Below are positions 35,404-46,687 of a DNA stretch of 64,000 nt, one piece after another. The notes under the pieces were generated by a model, which searched no databases, was not told the origin of the DNA, and worked only from the letters and a program-made list of their open reading frames with translations. The stretch lies in assembly GCF_001544475.1 (NCBI RefSeq), contig NZ_FCNW02000001.1, positions 310,001 through 374,000 on the forward strand, read 5' to 3'. Position numbers and translations under genes: made by a program. Position 1 is the first letter of the stretch. Each line of letters opens with the position of its first letter. Source of the stretch: Caballeronia humi (GTDB lineage: Bacteria; Pseudomonadota; Gammaproteobacteria; Burkholderiales; Burkholderiaceae).

Positions 35404-35484
35404 ATCGGGCTAGTTTGTCGGCTATTCGGCGCACCGGGCGCCGGCTGCGACGCCCGACCCACCGCGCATCGATCCACGCTTCCC

Positions 35485-37750
<2,266 letters not shown>

Positions 37751-37866
37751 CGAAACCTACAAACGCATTACAATCAGCCGGCACCGCAACGCTGGACCCA
37801 TTCGCGAAATGGCGTTAACAGCTTGATCGCAAAGCGCTTCCGGCGCTGTCGCGGCCTGGCCCGGTG

Positions 37867-37872
37867 TAGAAT
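37867..37872 (+). promoter_or_regulatory. candidate -10 element for yajC-secDF
   Basis: TAGAAT lies 46 bp before the yajC GTG in the 167-bp gap after tgt, suggesting that yajC-secD-secF has its own promoter. No convincing -35 is seen. The downstream bases AATATCGGGCTA are shared with the queA element. Confidence 0.35.
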
Positions 37873-37917
37873 ATCGGGCTAATTTTCTGAATCAGTCGTC
37901 AATACGGAGAGACCAAC

Positions 37918-38247
37918 GTGTCGTTTATTTCAAATGCCTTTGCACAGGGCACAACAACGGGTGGCATCGAATCCAGCGTCATGCAGTTCCTGCCGCTGAT
38001 CCTCATGTTCGCGGTGCTGTACTTCATCATGATTCGCCCACAAATGAAGCGCCAGAAGGAACATCGCAACATGCTCGCCGCGATGGCCAAGGGCGATGAA
38101 GTGGTGACGAACGGCGGCATCGTCGGCAAGGTGACGAAGGTGACGGACGCATATGTCGGCGTCGAAATCGCCGAAGGCACCGAAATTACCGTGCAAAAGG
38201 CATCCGTCACGACGATTCTCCCGAAGGGCACGATCAAGTCGCTGTAA
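37918..38247 (+). CDS. yajC: preprotein translocase subunit YajC
   Basis: YajC is a small inner-membrane partner of SecDF. The 109-aa protein has a single N-terminal helix (FLPLILMFAVLYFIMIRPQM, about residues 24-43). A basic, SH3-like cytoplasmic tail follows (MKRQKEHRNMLAAMAKGDEV). It starts with GTG at 37918, with GGAGAG 6 nt upstream. secD follows 132 bp later. Confidence 0.95.
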   Translation: MSFISNAFAQGTTTGGIESSVMQFLPLILMFAVLYFIMIRPQMKRQKEHRNMLAAMAKGDEVVTNGGIVGKVTKVTDAYVGVEIAEGTEITVQKASVTTILPKGTIKSL

Positions 38248-38379
38248 GGCCAGTTTCTTTCGCGTCCGGCGCGGCCTCGCCCCTCCCGAGCCGCCGTCAG
38301 CACAGTCAGACGGCTCGTCGCGTTCAACCGCCGGACGCCCCCCGCTCCTCCAAGCCAACTTTCCCGTTCGGCCATCCCC

Positions 38380-40452
38380 ATGAATCGTTACCCCCTCTGG
38401 AAATATGTCGTGATGCTGGTGGCGCTCGTCATCGGCCTCGTGTACACGCTGCCCAATTTTTTCGGCGAAGCGCCGGCGGTGCAGGTGTCGAGCGGCAAGG
38501 CAACGGTCAAGCTCGATTCGTCCACGCTCGATAAGGTCGAGAGCACGCTCGCCGCCAATCAGGTGAAGCCGGACGAAGTGACGTTCGACAACACGTCGAC
38601 CAACGCGAACATCCGCGTGCGCCTGAAGGACACCGACACGCAATTGCGCGTGAAAGACCTCCTGCAGAAATCGCTCAACAGCGATCCGACCGACCCCGTC
38701 TATATCGTCGCGCTGAACCTGCAGGCCGCGTCGCCGCGCTGGCTCACCGCGCTGCACGCGCTGCCGATGTACCTCGGCCTCGACTTGCGCGGCGGCGTCC
38801 ACTTCCTCCTGCAAGTGGACATGGCCGGCGCGCTGAACAAGAAGCTCGACTCCGACGCCGCCGACGCCCGCGCCCTCCTGCGCGACAAGAACATCCGCGA
38901 TGGCGGCGTGAATCGCACGGGGCAATCTGTCGTCGTCAATTTCTCCGATCAGGCTGTCGCGGACAACGCGCGCGGCGTGCTCACGATTGGCGTGAGCGAA
39001 CTGCAATGGGCGACGCGTCAGGGCGGCGACGGCTATCAGGTGGTCGGCACCTTCACGCCGGCGGCGCAAAAGCTCGTCGAAGACGGCGCGCTCAAGCAGA
39101 ACATCACCACGCTGCATAACCGCGTGAACGAACTCGGCGTCGCGGAACCGGTGATCCAGCAGCAGGGCAGCGACCGCATCGTCGTGGAACTGCCGGGCGT
39201 GCAGGACACGGCGAAGGCGAAGGACATCATCGGCCGCACAGCCACGCTCGAAGCGCGTCTCGCCGACCCGACCAATACGCATCCGAGTCCGAACGACCCA
39301 GTGCCGCCGGGCGACGAACTCTTCACGCAAGGCAATTCGACGCCGGTTCTGCTGCGCAAGCAGGTGATCTTCACTGGCGACCGCATCATCGACGCCTCGG
39401 CGAGCTTCGACGAGCATCAGCGTCCGTCGGTGAGCATTCGTCTCGACGCGGCGGGCGGGCGGGCGGTCAGCAGCGTCTCGCGCGACAACATCGGCAAGCC
39501 GATGGCGATGGTGCTGTTCGAAAAGGGCAAGGGCGAAGTACTGACGGTCGCGACCATCCAGTCGGAACTCGGCGACCGCTTCCAGATCACCGGCCAGCCG
39601 ACACCGCAAGCCGCCACCGATCTCGCGCTGCTCCTGCGCGCCGGCTCGCTCGCGGCACCGATGGACATCATCGAGGAACGCACGATCGGCCCGAGCCTCG
39701 GCGCGGACAATATCCGCAAGGGCTTCGATTCGGTCGTGTACGGTTTCGCCGCGATCGCCGTCTTCATGATCGCGTACTACATGCTGTTCGGCCTGATCTC
39801 GATGCTCTCGCTGTCGGTGAACCTGCTCTTGCTCGTCGCGATCCTGTCGATGCTGCAGGCCACGTTGACGCTGCCGGGCATCGCGGCTATCGCGCTCGCG
39901 CTCGGTATGGCGATCGACGCGAACGTGCTGATCAACGAACGGATCCGCGAGGAACTGCGCAACGGCGCGCCGCCGCAGCTCGCGATCCAGAACGGCTTCT
40001 CGCACGCCTGGGCGACGATTCTCGACTCGAACGTGACCACGCTGATCGCCGGCCTCGCGCTGCTCGCATTCGGCTCCGGGCCGGTGCGCGGTTTCGCGGT
40101 CGTGCACTGTATCGGCATCATGACGTCGATGTTCTCGGCCGTGTTCTTCTCGCGCGGTCTCGTGAATCTTTGGTACGGCGGCAAGAAGAAGCTGCAGTCG
40201 CTCGCGATCGGTCAGGTGTGGCGTCCGGACGGCGGCGACACCGCTGCCGCAACCGCGAACTACCTCGCGATGCAGCGTGGCGACGATTCCCCCGTCGACG
40301 AAATCGTCCAGCCGGCCAGGGCGAAAGCCAAGGCGCCGGTTCCCGCACGTTCGGCGAATCAGGCCGCCGCGCCCGCGCGCACCGGCAAGCCGGTGGCGCG
40401 CCGCCGCTCGGGTCCGGGCGTCGACCAAAAGAAACCGGGCTCGTCCCACTGA
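38380..40452 (+). CDS. secD: protein translocase subunit SecD
   Basis: SecD, with SecF, uses the proton gradient to pull translocating proteins into the periplasm. The 690-aa protein has one N-terminal helix, a large periplasmic P1 domain containing YLGLDLRGGVHFLLQVDM, and the five-helix RND-type domain from about residue 445 (GFDSVVYGFAAIAVFMIAYY; IALALGMAIDANVLINERIR). The C-terminus carries an extra basic Ala/Pro-rich tail of about 70 residues (for example KAKAPVPARSANQAAAPART), longer than in Escherichia coli (615 aa). secF is 17 bp downstream. Confidence 0.96.
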   Translation: MNRYPLWKYVVMLVALVIGLVYTLPNFFGEAPAVQVSSGKATVKLDSSTLDKVESTLAANQVKPDEVTFDNTSTNANIRVRLKDTDTQLRVKDLLQKSLNSDPTDPVYIVALNLQAASPRWLTALHALPMYLGLDLRGGVHFLLQVDMAGALNKKLDSDAADARALLRDKNIRDGGVNRTGQSVVVNFSDQAVADNARGVLTIGVSELQWATRQGGDGYQVVGTFTPAAQKLVEDGALKQNITTLHNRVNELGVAEPVIQQQGSDRIVVELPGVQDTAKAKDIIGRTATLEARLADPTNTHPSPNDPVPPGDELFTQGNSTPVLLRKQVIFTGDRIIDASASFDEHQRPSVSIRLDAAGGRAVSSVSRDNIGKPMAMVLFEKGKGEVLTVATIQSELGDRFQITGQPTPQAATDLALLLRAGSLAAPMDIIEERTIGPSLGADNIRKGFDSVVYGFAAIAVFMIAYYMLFGLISMLSLSVNLLLLVAILSMLQATLTLPGIAAIALALGMAIDANVLINERIREELRNGAPPQLAIQNGFSHAWATILDSNVTTLIAGLALLAFGSGPVRGFAVVHCIGIMTSMFSAVFFSRGLVNLWYGGKKKLQSLAIGQVWRPDGGDTAAATANYLAMQRGDDSPVDEIVQPARAKAKAPVPARSANQAAAPARTGKPVARRRSGPGVDQKKPGSSH

Positions 40453-40469
40453 GCCCCGGAGAATAAATC

Positions 40470-41420
40470 ATGGAATTTTTTCGTATTCGTCGTGATCTGC
40501 CGCTGATGCAGCGCGCGTTGATCTTCAACGCGATTTCGCTCATCACCTTTCTCGCGGCCGTGTTCTTCCTCGTGCATCGCGGGCTGCATCTGTCGGTGGA
40601 ATTCACGGGCGGGACGGTCGTCGAGGTGCAGTATCCGCAAGCCGTACCGCTCGAACCCGTGCGCGCCACGATGGCGAAGCTCGGCTATCCCGACGCGCAA
40701 GTGCAGAACTTCGGCACGTCGCGCGATGTGCTGATCCGCCTGCCGCTCAAGCAAGGGCTCACGTCGGCGCAGCAAAGCGAGCAGGTCATCACCGCGCTCA
40801 AGGGCGAGGACGCGCAGGCGAAGCTGCAGCGCGTCGAGTTCGTCGGGCCGCAGGTCGGCAAGGAACTCGTGACAAACGGCCTGCTCGCGCTGGCGTGCGT
40901 GGTGATCGGTATCGTGATCTACCTGTCGTTCCGCTTCGAGTGGAAGTACGCGGTGGCCGGCGTGATCGCCAACCTGCACGACGTGGTGATCATCCTCGGC
41001 TTCTTCGCGTTCTTTCAATGGGAGTTCTCGCTCTCCGTGCTCGCGGCGATTCTCGCGGTGCTCGGCTACTCGGTGAACGAATCGGTCGTTATCTTCGACC
41101 GGATTCGCGAGACGTTCCGCAAGCAGCGCAAGATGACGGTCATCGAAGTCATCAACCACGCGATCACGAGCACGATGTCGCGAACCATCATCACCCACGG
41201 CTGTACGGAAATGATGGTGCTGTCGATGTTCTTCTTCGGCGGCCCGACGCTGCACTACTTCGCGCTGGCTCTGACGGTCGGTATTCTGTTCGGTATCTAT
41301 TCGTCGGTGTTCGTGGCCGCCGCGCTCGCGATGTGGCTCGGCGTGAAGCGCGAAGACCTCGTGAAGGACAAGAAGGCGAAGTACGATCCGAACGATCCGA
41401 ACGCAGGCGCGGAAGTCTGA
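40470..41420 (+). CDS. secF: protein translocase subunit SecF
   Basis: SecF is the 316-aa partner of SecD with six membrane helices and a small periplasmic loop. Diagnostic segments are HLSVEFTGGTVVEVQYPQAV near residue 45, VLGYSVNESVVIFDRIRETF near 190 and the FALALTVGILFGIYSSVFVA helix near 265. It is encoded directly behind secD, and a strong terminator follows the stop. Confidence 0.97.
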   Translation: MEFFRIRRDLPLMQRALIFNAISLITFLAAVFFLVHRGLHLSVEFTGGTVVEVQYPQAVPLEPVRATMAKLGYPDAQVQNFGTSRDVLIRLPLKQGLTSAQQSEQVITALKGEDAQAKLQRVEFVGPQVGKELVTNGLLALACVVIGIVIYLSFRFEWKYAVAGVIANLHDVVIILGFFAFFQWEFSLSVLAAILAVLGYSVNESVVIFDRIRETFRKQRKMTVIEVINHAITSTMSRTIITHGCTEMMVLSMFFFGGPTLHYFALALTVGILFGIYSSVFVAAALAMWLGVKREDLVKDKKAKYDPNDPNAGAEV

Positions 41421-41439
41421 GCGTCGCAGGTTAGAAACC

Positions 41440-41470
41440 AAAAGGCCGGTTCGTTCTGAACCGGCCTTTT
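41440..41470. terminator. terminator between secF and the autotransporter gene
   Basis: AAAAGGCCGGTTC and GAACCGGCCTTTT form a 13-bp perfect stem with a GTTCT loop. A- and T-rich ends make it bidirectional for the two convergent genes. Its right arm is part of a 19-bp exact repeat that recurs at 45098-45116. Confidence 0.9.
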
Positions 41471-41505
41471 GCGTAGGTGGGACGACGTGCTCGTGAAAAC
41501 GAGCC

Positions 41506-44500
41506 TCAGAACGCCTTCTTGAAAGTCAGATTGCCTTCCAGCCCTTCTGCGCCCGCGGCGCCGAGATTGCCGCGGTAACCGCCGTCGACGGAAAGCGTCG
41601 TCGACTTGCCGAAACGCGCGTCGATACCCATGCCTGCGATCCAGCTATTACCCACGCCCGATCCGTTGAAACGGTAGCCCGACAGCATCACCGCCGTGTT
41701 GCCGCCCGACACGCCTTCGAGGCCGGCGCGCACATACGGGCGCACGCGCTTTTCGCCGGCACCGAATTCGCGGCCGACACGTGCGTCCGCTCGTCCGATC
41801 GCGCTCGTTTGCGAACCGAACTGGACGTCGATGCCATCGGCGTCGGTGGTGTCGGCGAGGCTCACGTTGACCATGCCAAGCGCCAGCCTGCCGTCGACGA
41901 ACCAGTTGTTCGCCAGCGTGCGCGCATAGCCGGTTTCCGCTGCAAACGTGTAGCCCATACCCCGGGTCGATGCGACGTCGCGGCCGTTCGTGCTGAACGA
42001 ATCGCTGAGGCGGTCGATTTTCGCGACGCCGTCCAGGTAGGCGCCGTTGCTGAACCGATACGTCGCCGTTACGCCGCCGCCGATGCTGTCGAAGCTGCTG
42101 CGGCTCTCGCCGTCCACGGCATTGCTCGACGTGCGGCCCGAGCCGTACGATCCGAACACGCCGAACTGAACCGAGGCGCCATTCCCGAGCTTGCGTTTGT
42201 AAACATCGGCACCCACCTGCGCGCCGCCGGATTGCATGTCGAAATCGCTGCCGTATTGCATGAACGAACGGTCTGTGTGCTGCGTATAGTTGCTTCCGAA
42301 AGTGCGGGCGTACACGCCGCGCGAAGCTGCCGCATCCGCATCCGACTCTATCGACGGCACGCCGTTGCGCGCATGAAGCATCGGTAACGCGTCGATCAGG
42401 TGATGCGTGAGAGACGTCTTGGCGGCGAGATACGACGGTGCCTGCGGCACGAGCAGTGCACGTGTGTCGGGCCTGACGGCCCTATCGATCGGCGCGGGCG
42501 TTGCTGCGGCGGCAGCGGCATCGCCGTTGTTCGCGACTGCGTCGCCACTGTTCGCCGTGCCGCCTGTGGCGCCAATCCCAGCCGTGTCCGTACCGTCGCC
42601 GCCCGTACCGGCCGAGGCAACCGTGTCCGTACCATTGCCAACCGTACCGGCCGAGGCGACCGTGTTCGTACCGTTGTCGCCCGCGCCGCCGCCGTTTGCA
42701 TGCACGTCGCCGTCCGGAGGCGCAACGTTGCCCGGCGTTTCCGAGCCATTACCTTCGGGAGCAAGGCCGCCTTCGCTCACCTGCACGGAATTCAGACGAT
42801 AGTCCCAAAACGCGTCGCCGGAACCCGCGACCAGCCGCTGCTCCGCGCTGGAAGCGCCGGGCGCAAAAGCGCTCAGATGATACTGATAGGGGCCCACCGC
42901 CACATACCCGTTCTGCAACTCGAAGCTCTGCGCCGACGCGTTGCCGCCGACCTGCACGAGCGAAATCCCTTCGTTCGAGCCAGGCGTGACTGACGTGCTC
43001 GTGAAGGCGCCCGCGCCCTGCGCGCGCACGTTCAGCGTGGTCGAGCCCTTTGCATCGCCCGCAATCAGCAGGCGGTCGGTTTTCTGGTTCGACATTGCGC
43101 CGCCTTCGTTCAGCGTCGTGTTCAGCGTGACCGTCGGGTTCCGTCCATTGGATGCGCTCGCGTTCCAGCCGCCAGCAACATTGAGCGTCCTGAACGAGCC
43201 GTCGCTCGACGGCGTGAAGTTCACCGAGCCGCCCGCCAGCGACGCGCTCGCCACGTTCGAATCGGCATTCAGGTTCCAGACGGCATCGTCGGAAACCGAC
43301 AGCGCGCCGACATTGCGCGCCGCGCCCGTCCAGGCCGCGGTGCGATCGAGCGCTACGTCCACCGAGCTTTGCGCGTCGGAGACGATGTCGCCGGTCAGCA
43401 TAACGGTGTCAGTCGCGCTGAACGACACAGCAACCGCGTCGCCCGCCGCGCCCGTCCTGACGTCGAGCACGTTCGCGCCGCTCAGTTGCGCGTCGCCCTT
43501 CGCCTGAACCGCGAGCGATGCGCCTTCGACGCGGATCGCGCTGCCCTGCGTGCTGCGGACAGCGCCGCCCGTCAGCGAGACGGACTCGGGCGTGCCCGGC
43601 CCTTGCTGGTCTTCGACGGAAATGCCGTGGGCGTTGTCGCCCGTGGCTGTAAGGGTCGTGCTGGTCATGGTGAGCCCGCCCGAGCGCGACAGCACCGCGC
43701 CGTGGCTCGCCGCGCCGGACGTCGTCACGATAGTGTCGTTGAGTGCGAGCGTCCCAGCCGATTTCGCGACGACGCCCGCGCTTTGCGCACCGCTCGTCGC
43801 GATGCTGCCGCCGTTCACGCTTGCCGTAGCATTCTGATCCACCGATATGCCGTGCGACTGAGCGCCCGATGTGGCAAGCGTCGTGCCTTGCGTGGCGAGC
43901 GTCGTACCTGCGTCGATCGCAGTCATTGCGCTGGCGTTATCGCCAGTCGTCGCGATACTGCCGCCGGTTGTCTCGATGCGGCTGGTGGACGCGGCAGACG
44001 CCCCGGTGGCCGACACACCGCTCGTTTGAACCCGCGTATTGTCGAGCACGATGCGCCCCGAGCCCATCGCCGTCGCGCCGATGGCGTTGTCGCCGCTCGT
44101 CGTCACCGTGCCGTCGGTCATGGAAATCAGCGAGCCGGGTACGAAGAAGCTGCTGTTTCGCCCATCCGACATCAATCCGTGGCTACCCGTGCCGGATGTC
44201 GTGACCGAGCTATCGCCGGTGAGGGCAATCACGCCGCCAGCCTTTGGCGTGGTTGCCGTTCGCACGCCCATTGCGTTGGCACCGCTCGTTTCCGCCCGGA
44301 CCGCCGTACCATTGATCACTCCGCCCGCGGCCAGCAACGCACTCGCGTCCTCTCCGCTCGTCGTGACCGAGGAGCGGTTGACGTTCATGGACGCGGCTGT
44401 CGGGTCCGTCGAGCTCGCGTAGCCCAGCGCCGAGATGGCGCCGCCGCCCGGGCGTGAGCCGGGCGCGAATGCTAGCCCCGTTCCAGTGGTCATCACGACG

Positions 44501-44934
44501 CTGTCGCTTACTGTCAGGCTCGAGCGGGCATTTTTTGACGCACTCACGCTGGCACCGGTGCCATTCGCGCCGCTGGCCTCGATGCGGCTGTTCGAGATCG
44601 AAAGCGAGGTGCTGTTGGTTGCCGCCACCGTCGCGGCGTTTTGCACGCTGGACGTCGCTGTCACGTTGTCCACCGCAAGCGACGTATTCGTGCCCGATGT
44701 GCTGATGGCATTGGCCCCTTGGTACGTCGCTGGCCCGGATACCGTGTGCGCCTTGCCGTCGCTGAAATTCAGCGTGGCAGCCGCGGAAGCCGCCGGATAT
44801 AACGATGCGAGAAACAGTAAGCTCGCGGCTACCACGAGCGGCCGGAGAACCCACGAATCGACGTCGCCGCAAGTTGCCGCCTGTTCCCGCGCACAGGCCG
44901 ATACCGGCGATGACACTTGCGATGCAATGTTCAT
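41506..44934 (-). CDS. type Va autotransporter with pertactin-like passenger
   Basis: This surface protein (1142 aa) has an N-terminal export signal of about 52 residues (charged start, then VVAASLLFLASLYPAASAAA). The passenger is a Ser/Thr/Gly/Ala-rich beta-helix with recurring short T/S-S-G motifs (about 55-760). A Gly/Asn/Asp linker with three 13-residue repeats (NGTDTVASAGTGG type) lies near 760-800. The C-terminal outer-membrane barrel (about 880-1142) ends in Phe (GNLTFKKAF), as BAM substrates do. CAAGGAG precedes the ATG. Function (adhesin or other) cannot be assigned. The gene sits alone between housekeeping loci and is flanked by a 19-bp direct repeat, suggesting acquisition. Confidence 0.88.
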   Translation of the reverse strand: MNIASQVSSPVSACAREQAATCGDVDSWVLRPLVVAASLLFLASLYPAASAAATLNFSDGKAHTVSGPATYQGANAISTSGTNTSLAVDNVTATSSVQNAATVAATNSTSLSISNSRIEASGANGTGASVSASKNARSSLTVSDSVVMTTGTGLAFAPGSRPGGGAISALGYASSTDPTAASMNVNRSSVTTSGEDASALLAAGGVINGTAVRAETSGANAMGVRTATTPKAGGVIALTGDSSVTTSGTGSHGLMSDGRNSSFFVPGSLISMTDGTVTTSGDNAIGATAMGSGRIVLDNTRVQTSGVSATGASAASTSRIETTGGSIATTGDNASAMTAIDAGTTLATQGTTLATSGAQSHGISVDQNATASVNGGSIATSGAQSAGVVAKSAGTLALNDTIVTTSGAASHGAVLSRSGGLTMTSTTLTATGDNAHGISVEDQQGPGTPESVSLTGGAVRSTQGSAIRVEGASLAVQAKGDAQLSGANVLDVRTGAAGDAVAVSFSATDTVMLTGDIVSDAQSSVDVALDRTAAWTGAARNVGALSVSDDAVWNLNADSNVASASLAGGSVNFTPSSDGSFRTLNVAGGWNASASNGRNPTVTLNTTLNEGGAMSNQKTDRLLIAGDAKGSTTLNVRAQGAGAFTSTSVTPGSNEGISLVQVGGNASAQSFELQNGYVAVGPYQYHLSAFAPGASSAEQRLVAGSGDAFWDYRLNSVQVSEGGLAPEGNGSETPGNVAPPDGDVHANGGGAGDNGTNTVASAGTVGNGTDTVASAGTGGDGTDTAGIGATGGTANSGDAVANNGDAAAAAATPAPIDRAVRPDTRALLVPQAPSYLAAKTSLTHHLIDALPMLHARNGVPSIESDADAAASRGVYARTFGSNYTQHTDRSFMQYGSDFDMQSGGAQVGADVYKRKLGNGASVQFGVFGSYGSGRTSSNAVDGESRSSFDSIGGGVTATYRFSNGAYLDGVAKIDRLSDSFSTNGRDVASTRGMGYTFAAETGYARTLANNWFVDGRLALGMVNVSLADTTDADGIDVQFGSQTSAIGRADARVGREFGAGEKRVRPYVRAGLEGVSGGNTAVMLSGYRFNGSGVGNSWIAGMGIDARFGKSTTLSVDGGYRGNLGAAGAEGLEGNLTFKKAF
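42559..42675 (-). repeat. three tandem 39-bp repeats in the autotransporter linker
   Basis: Three in-frame 13-codon units encode NGTNTVASAGTVG, NGTDTVASAGTGG and the more diverged DGTDTAGIGATGG. They lie between passenger and barrel, where copy number can vary without breaking either domain. Slippage-prone; unit boundaries were read by eye. Confidence 0.7.
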
Positions 44935-45022
44935 GATGCTCCTTGAGTCGAGTCGAACCGGTTCGGCAACTGCCGTTTCCGTGCTATTTCGAGATGACTC
45001 AAGGATAAAAATCGGGCGTTTT

Positions 45023-45045
45023 TTGAGATATAGGATTTATCTCAA
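45023..45045. promoter_or_regulatory. palindrome upstream of the autotransporter
   Basis: TTGAGATA (45023-45030) and TATCTCAA (45038-45045) form a perfect 8-bp inverted repeat with a seven-base spacer. It lies about 90 bp upstream of the autotransporter ATG in a markedly AT-rich stretch. It could be an operator or a promoter-overlapping site; no known regulator is matched. Confidence 0.45.
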
Positions 45046-45138
45046 TCAATCTTGTAGATATTGAAATGTCTTGATCACCAAAAACCCGCCTCGGCGATTC
45101 TGAACCGGCCTTTTGCTTCGTTTCGTTTCCGCAGGCGC

Positions 45139-46413
45139 TCAGCGGAACCCGAGCTTGCCGCGCGCCGCGAGGAGCGCGACGAGACTCACGAGCGCCGCGA
45201 AGATCAGATAAAAGCTTGGCGCCGCCTTCGATCCCGTCGCGCCGATCAGCCACGCGATGATGAATGGCCCGAAGCCGCCGAAGATCGTCACCGCGACGTT
45301 ATAGGCAAGCGACATGCCGGTCGTGCGCGTCGCGACCGGGAACATCTCCGACAAAAGACCGGGCAGCGCCGCGAAATAGCCGGTCATCAAGAGCCCGAAC
45401 CCTGCCTGAATCACGAGCAGCGTGCCAAAGGTCGGATGACCGACGAGAAACGTGAACGCCGGATAGATCAGCACGAGCAACAAGACCGCCGACACCATCA
45501 TGATCCGCGTGCGCCCGTGCTGGTCGGAGAGATGCCCGACGATCGGCGAGCACACCATCTGGATGGCGCCCGTCAGCAGGATCGCGGTGAACGCCACCGA
45601 GGGCGCGAGGCCCAGTTGCTTGATCGCGTAGGTCGGCATGTACAGCACGAGATACGTCGCGACCGTGCCGAGCACCACCACGCCGATCGCAATCACGAGC
45701 CGCAGCTTATGCGTGGCGAAGGTGTCGCGCAGGGGCGTCGTCGTGGTTTCGGCGGCGAGGAACTCGGGCGTCTCGTCGAGCCGCGTGCGGATGTAATACG
45801 CCACCGGTCCGATCAGCAAGCCGAAGAAGAACGGCACGCGCCAGCCCCACGCATTCATCTGATCGGGCGAGAGCTTCGTTGTCAGCAAGACGCCGAAGAT
45901 CGCGGCGAGCAGCGTCGTGAGTCCCTGGCTCGCCACCTGCCAGCTTGCAAAGAACCCGCGTCGCCCCGGCACGTGCTCCGCGAGAAACGCGGTAGCGCTG
46001 CCGAACTCGCCGCCTGCCGAGAACCCTTGCATCAGCCGCGCGACGACCAGGATCAGCGGCGCAGCGATGCCGATAGAGTGATACGTCGGCAGCACGGCGA
46101 TGATGAACGTGCCCACCATCATGAGCAGGATGGAGAGCGTGAGCGCGGCCTTGCGCCCTGCCCGGTCGGCGTAGGCGCCGAGCACAATGGCGCCCAGCGG
46201 CCGCATGAAGAACGACACGCCGAAGGTGCCGAGCGTGAGCAGCATCGAGACGGTGTCGTTGCCCGCGGGGAAAAACAGCTTCGAAATGACGACGGCGAAA
46301 AAGCCGTAGACGACGAGATCGAACCATTCGAGTGCGTTGCCGATCGATGCCGCGATCACGGCGCGCCATGCCGCCGGGCGGGGTATCGGCCGGGTGGCGG
46401 GGATACTGCTCAT
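45139..46413 (-). CDS. MFS transporter, metabolite:H+ symporter (MHS) type
   Basis: The 424-aa protein has 12 predicted membrane helices. Its N-terminus, AASIGNALEWFDLVVYGFFA, matches the metabolite:H+ symporter branch (relatives of alpha-ketoglutarate, citrate, proline and shikimate carriers). MFS loop 2-3 motif GAYADRAGRKAAL and LMQGFSAGGEFGSATAFLAE are present. The substrate cannot be assigned. Its upstream region carries two tandem nested palindromes. No neighbouring catabolic gene hints at the cargo. Confidence 0.88.
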   Translation of the reverse strand: MSSIPATRPIPRPAAWRAVIAASIGNALEWFDLVVYGFFAVVISKLFFPAGNDTVSMLLTLGTFGVSFFMRPLGAIVLGAYADRAGRKAALTLSILLMMVGTFIIAVLPTYHSIGIAAPLILVVARLMQGFSAGGEFGSATAFLAEHVPGRRGFFASWQVASQGLTTLLAAIFGVLLTTKLSPDQMNAWGWRVPFFFGLLIGPVAYYIRTRLDETPEFLAAETTTTPLRDTFATHKLRLVIAIGVVVLGTVATYLVLYMPTYAIKQLGLAPSVAFTAILLTGAIQMVCSPIVGHLSDQHGRTRIMMVSAVLLLVLIYPAFTFLVGHPTFGTLLVIQAGFGLLMTGYFAALPGLLSEMFPVATRTTGMSLAYNVAVTIFGGFGPFIIAWLIGATGSKAAPSFYLIFAALVSLVALLAARGKLGFR

Positions 46414-46428
46414 GCTGTCGTCTCCTTT

Positions 46429-46595
46429 GTCGACCAGAGTTGGCGCTGTCGGCGAGAGTTAGCGCTTTAGCGCTTACTCTCGTCCCATGCGCTTACTCTG
46501 GTCCCACACACAGTAAGTCGACCAGAGTTGGCGCTGTCGGCGAGAGTTAGCGCTTTAGCGCTTACTCTCGCCCCATGCGCCTTACTCTGGTGCCA
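46429..46595. repeat. two tandem copies of a nested palindromic element (88-bp period)
   Basis: Copy 1 starts at 46429 and copy 2 at 46517; they are near identical over about 79 bp. Each unit is a hairpin within a hairpin. The inner stem is CGAGAGTTAGCGC / GCGCTTACTCTCG around a TTTA loop. The outer arms are GACCAGAGT-TGGCGC and GCGCTTACTCTGGT. The motif AGAGTNNGCGC thus occurs twice per strand per unit. This resembles REP/BIME-type extragenic palindromes or a multi-site operator. It lies 16 bp upstream of the MFS start codon. Confidence 0.8.
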
Positions 46596-46687
46596 TGTCA
46601 TCTAGTGGTCGAATCAGCGCGCAAAGTGCGTGCCGACTGTGCCACACCGGGATCGACAAAGACAATCCTTTGCAAAAATACAAACGC

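Noticed and set aside
37930..40449. 839-codon open frame antisense to yajC-secD
   Set aside because: Same GC-driven antisense artefact; Arg/His/Asp-rich with no known domain, opposite well-recognised secD.
45075..45100. Possible weak terminator after the MFS gene
   Set aside because: The stem on the minus strand (CGCC-GA-GGCG) has too small a loop; only the repeated arm shared with the secF terminator is clear, so it is reported as a repeat instead.
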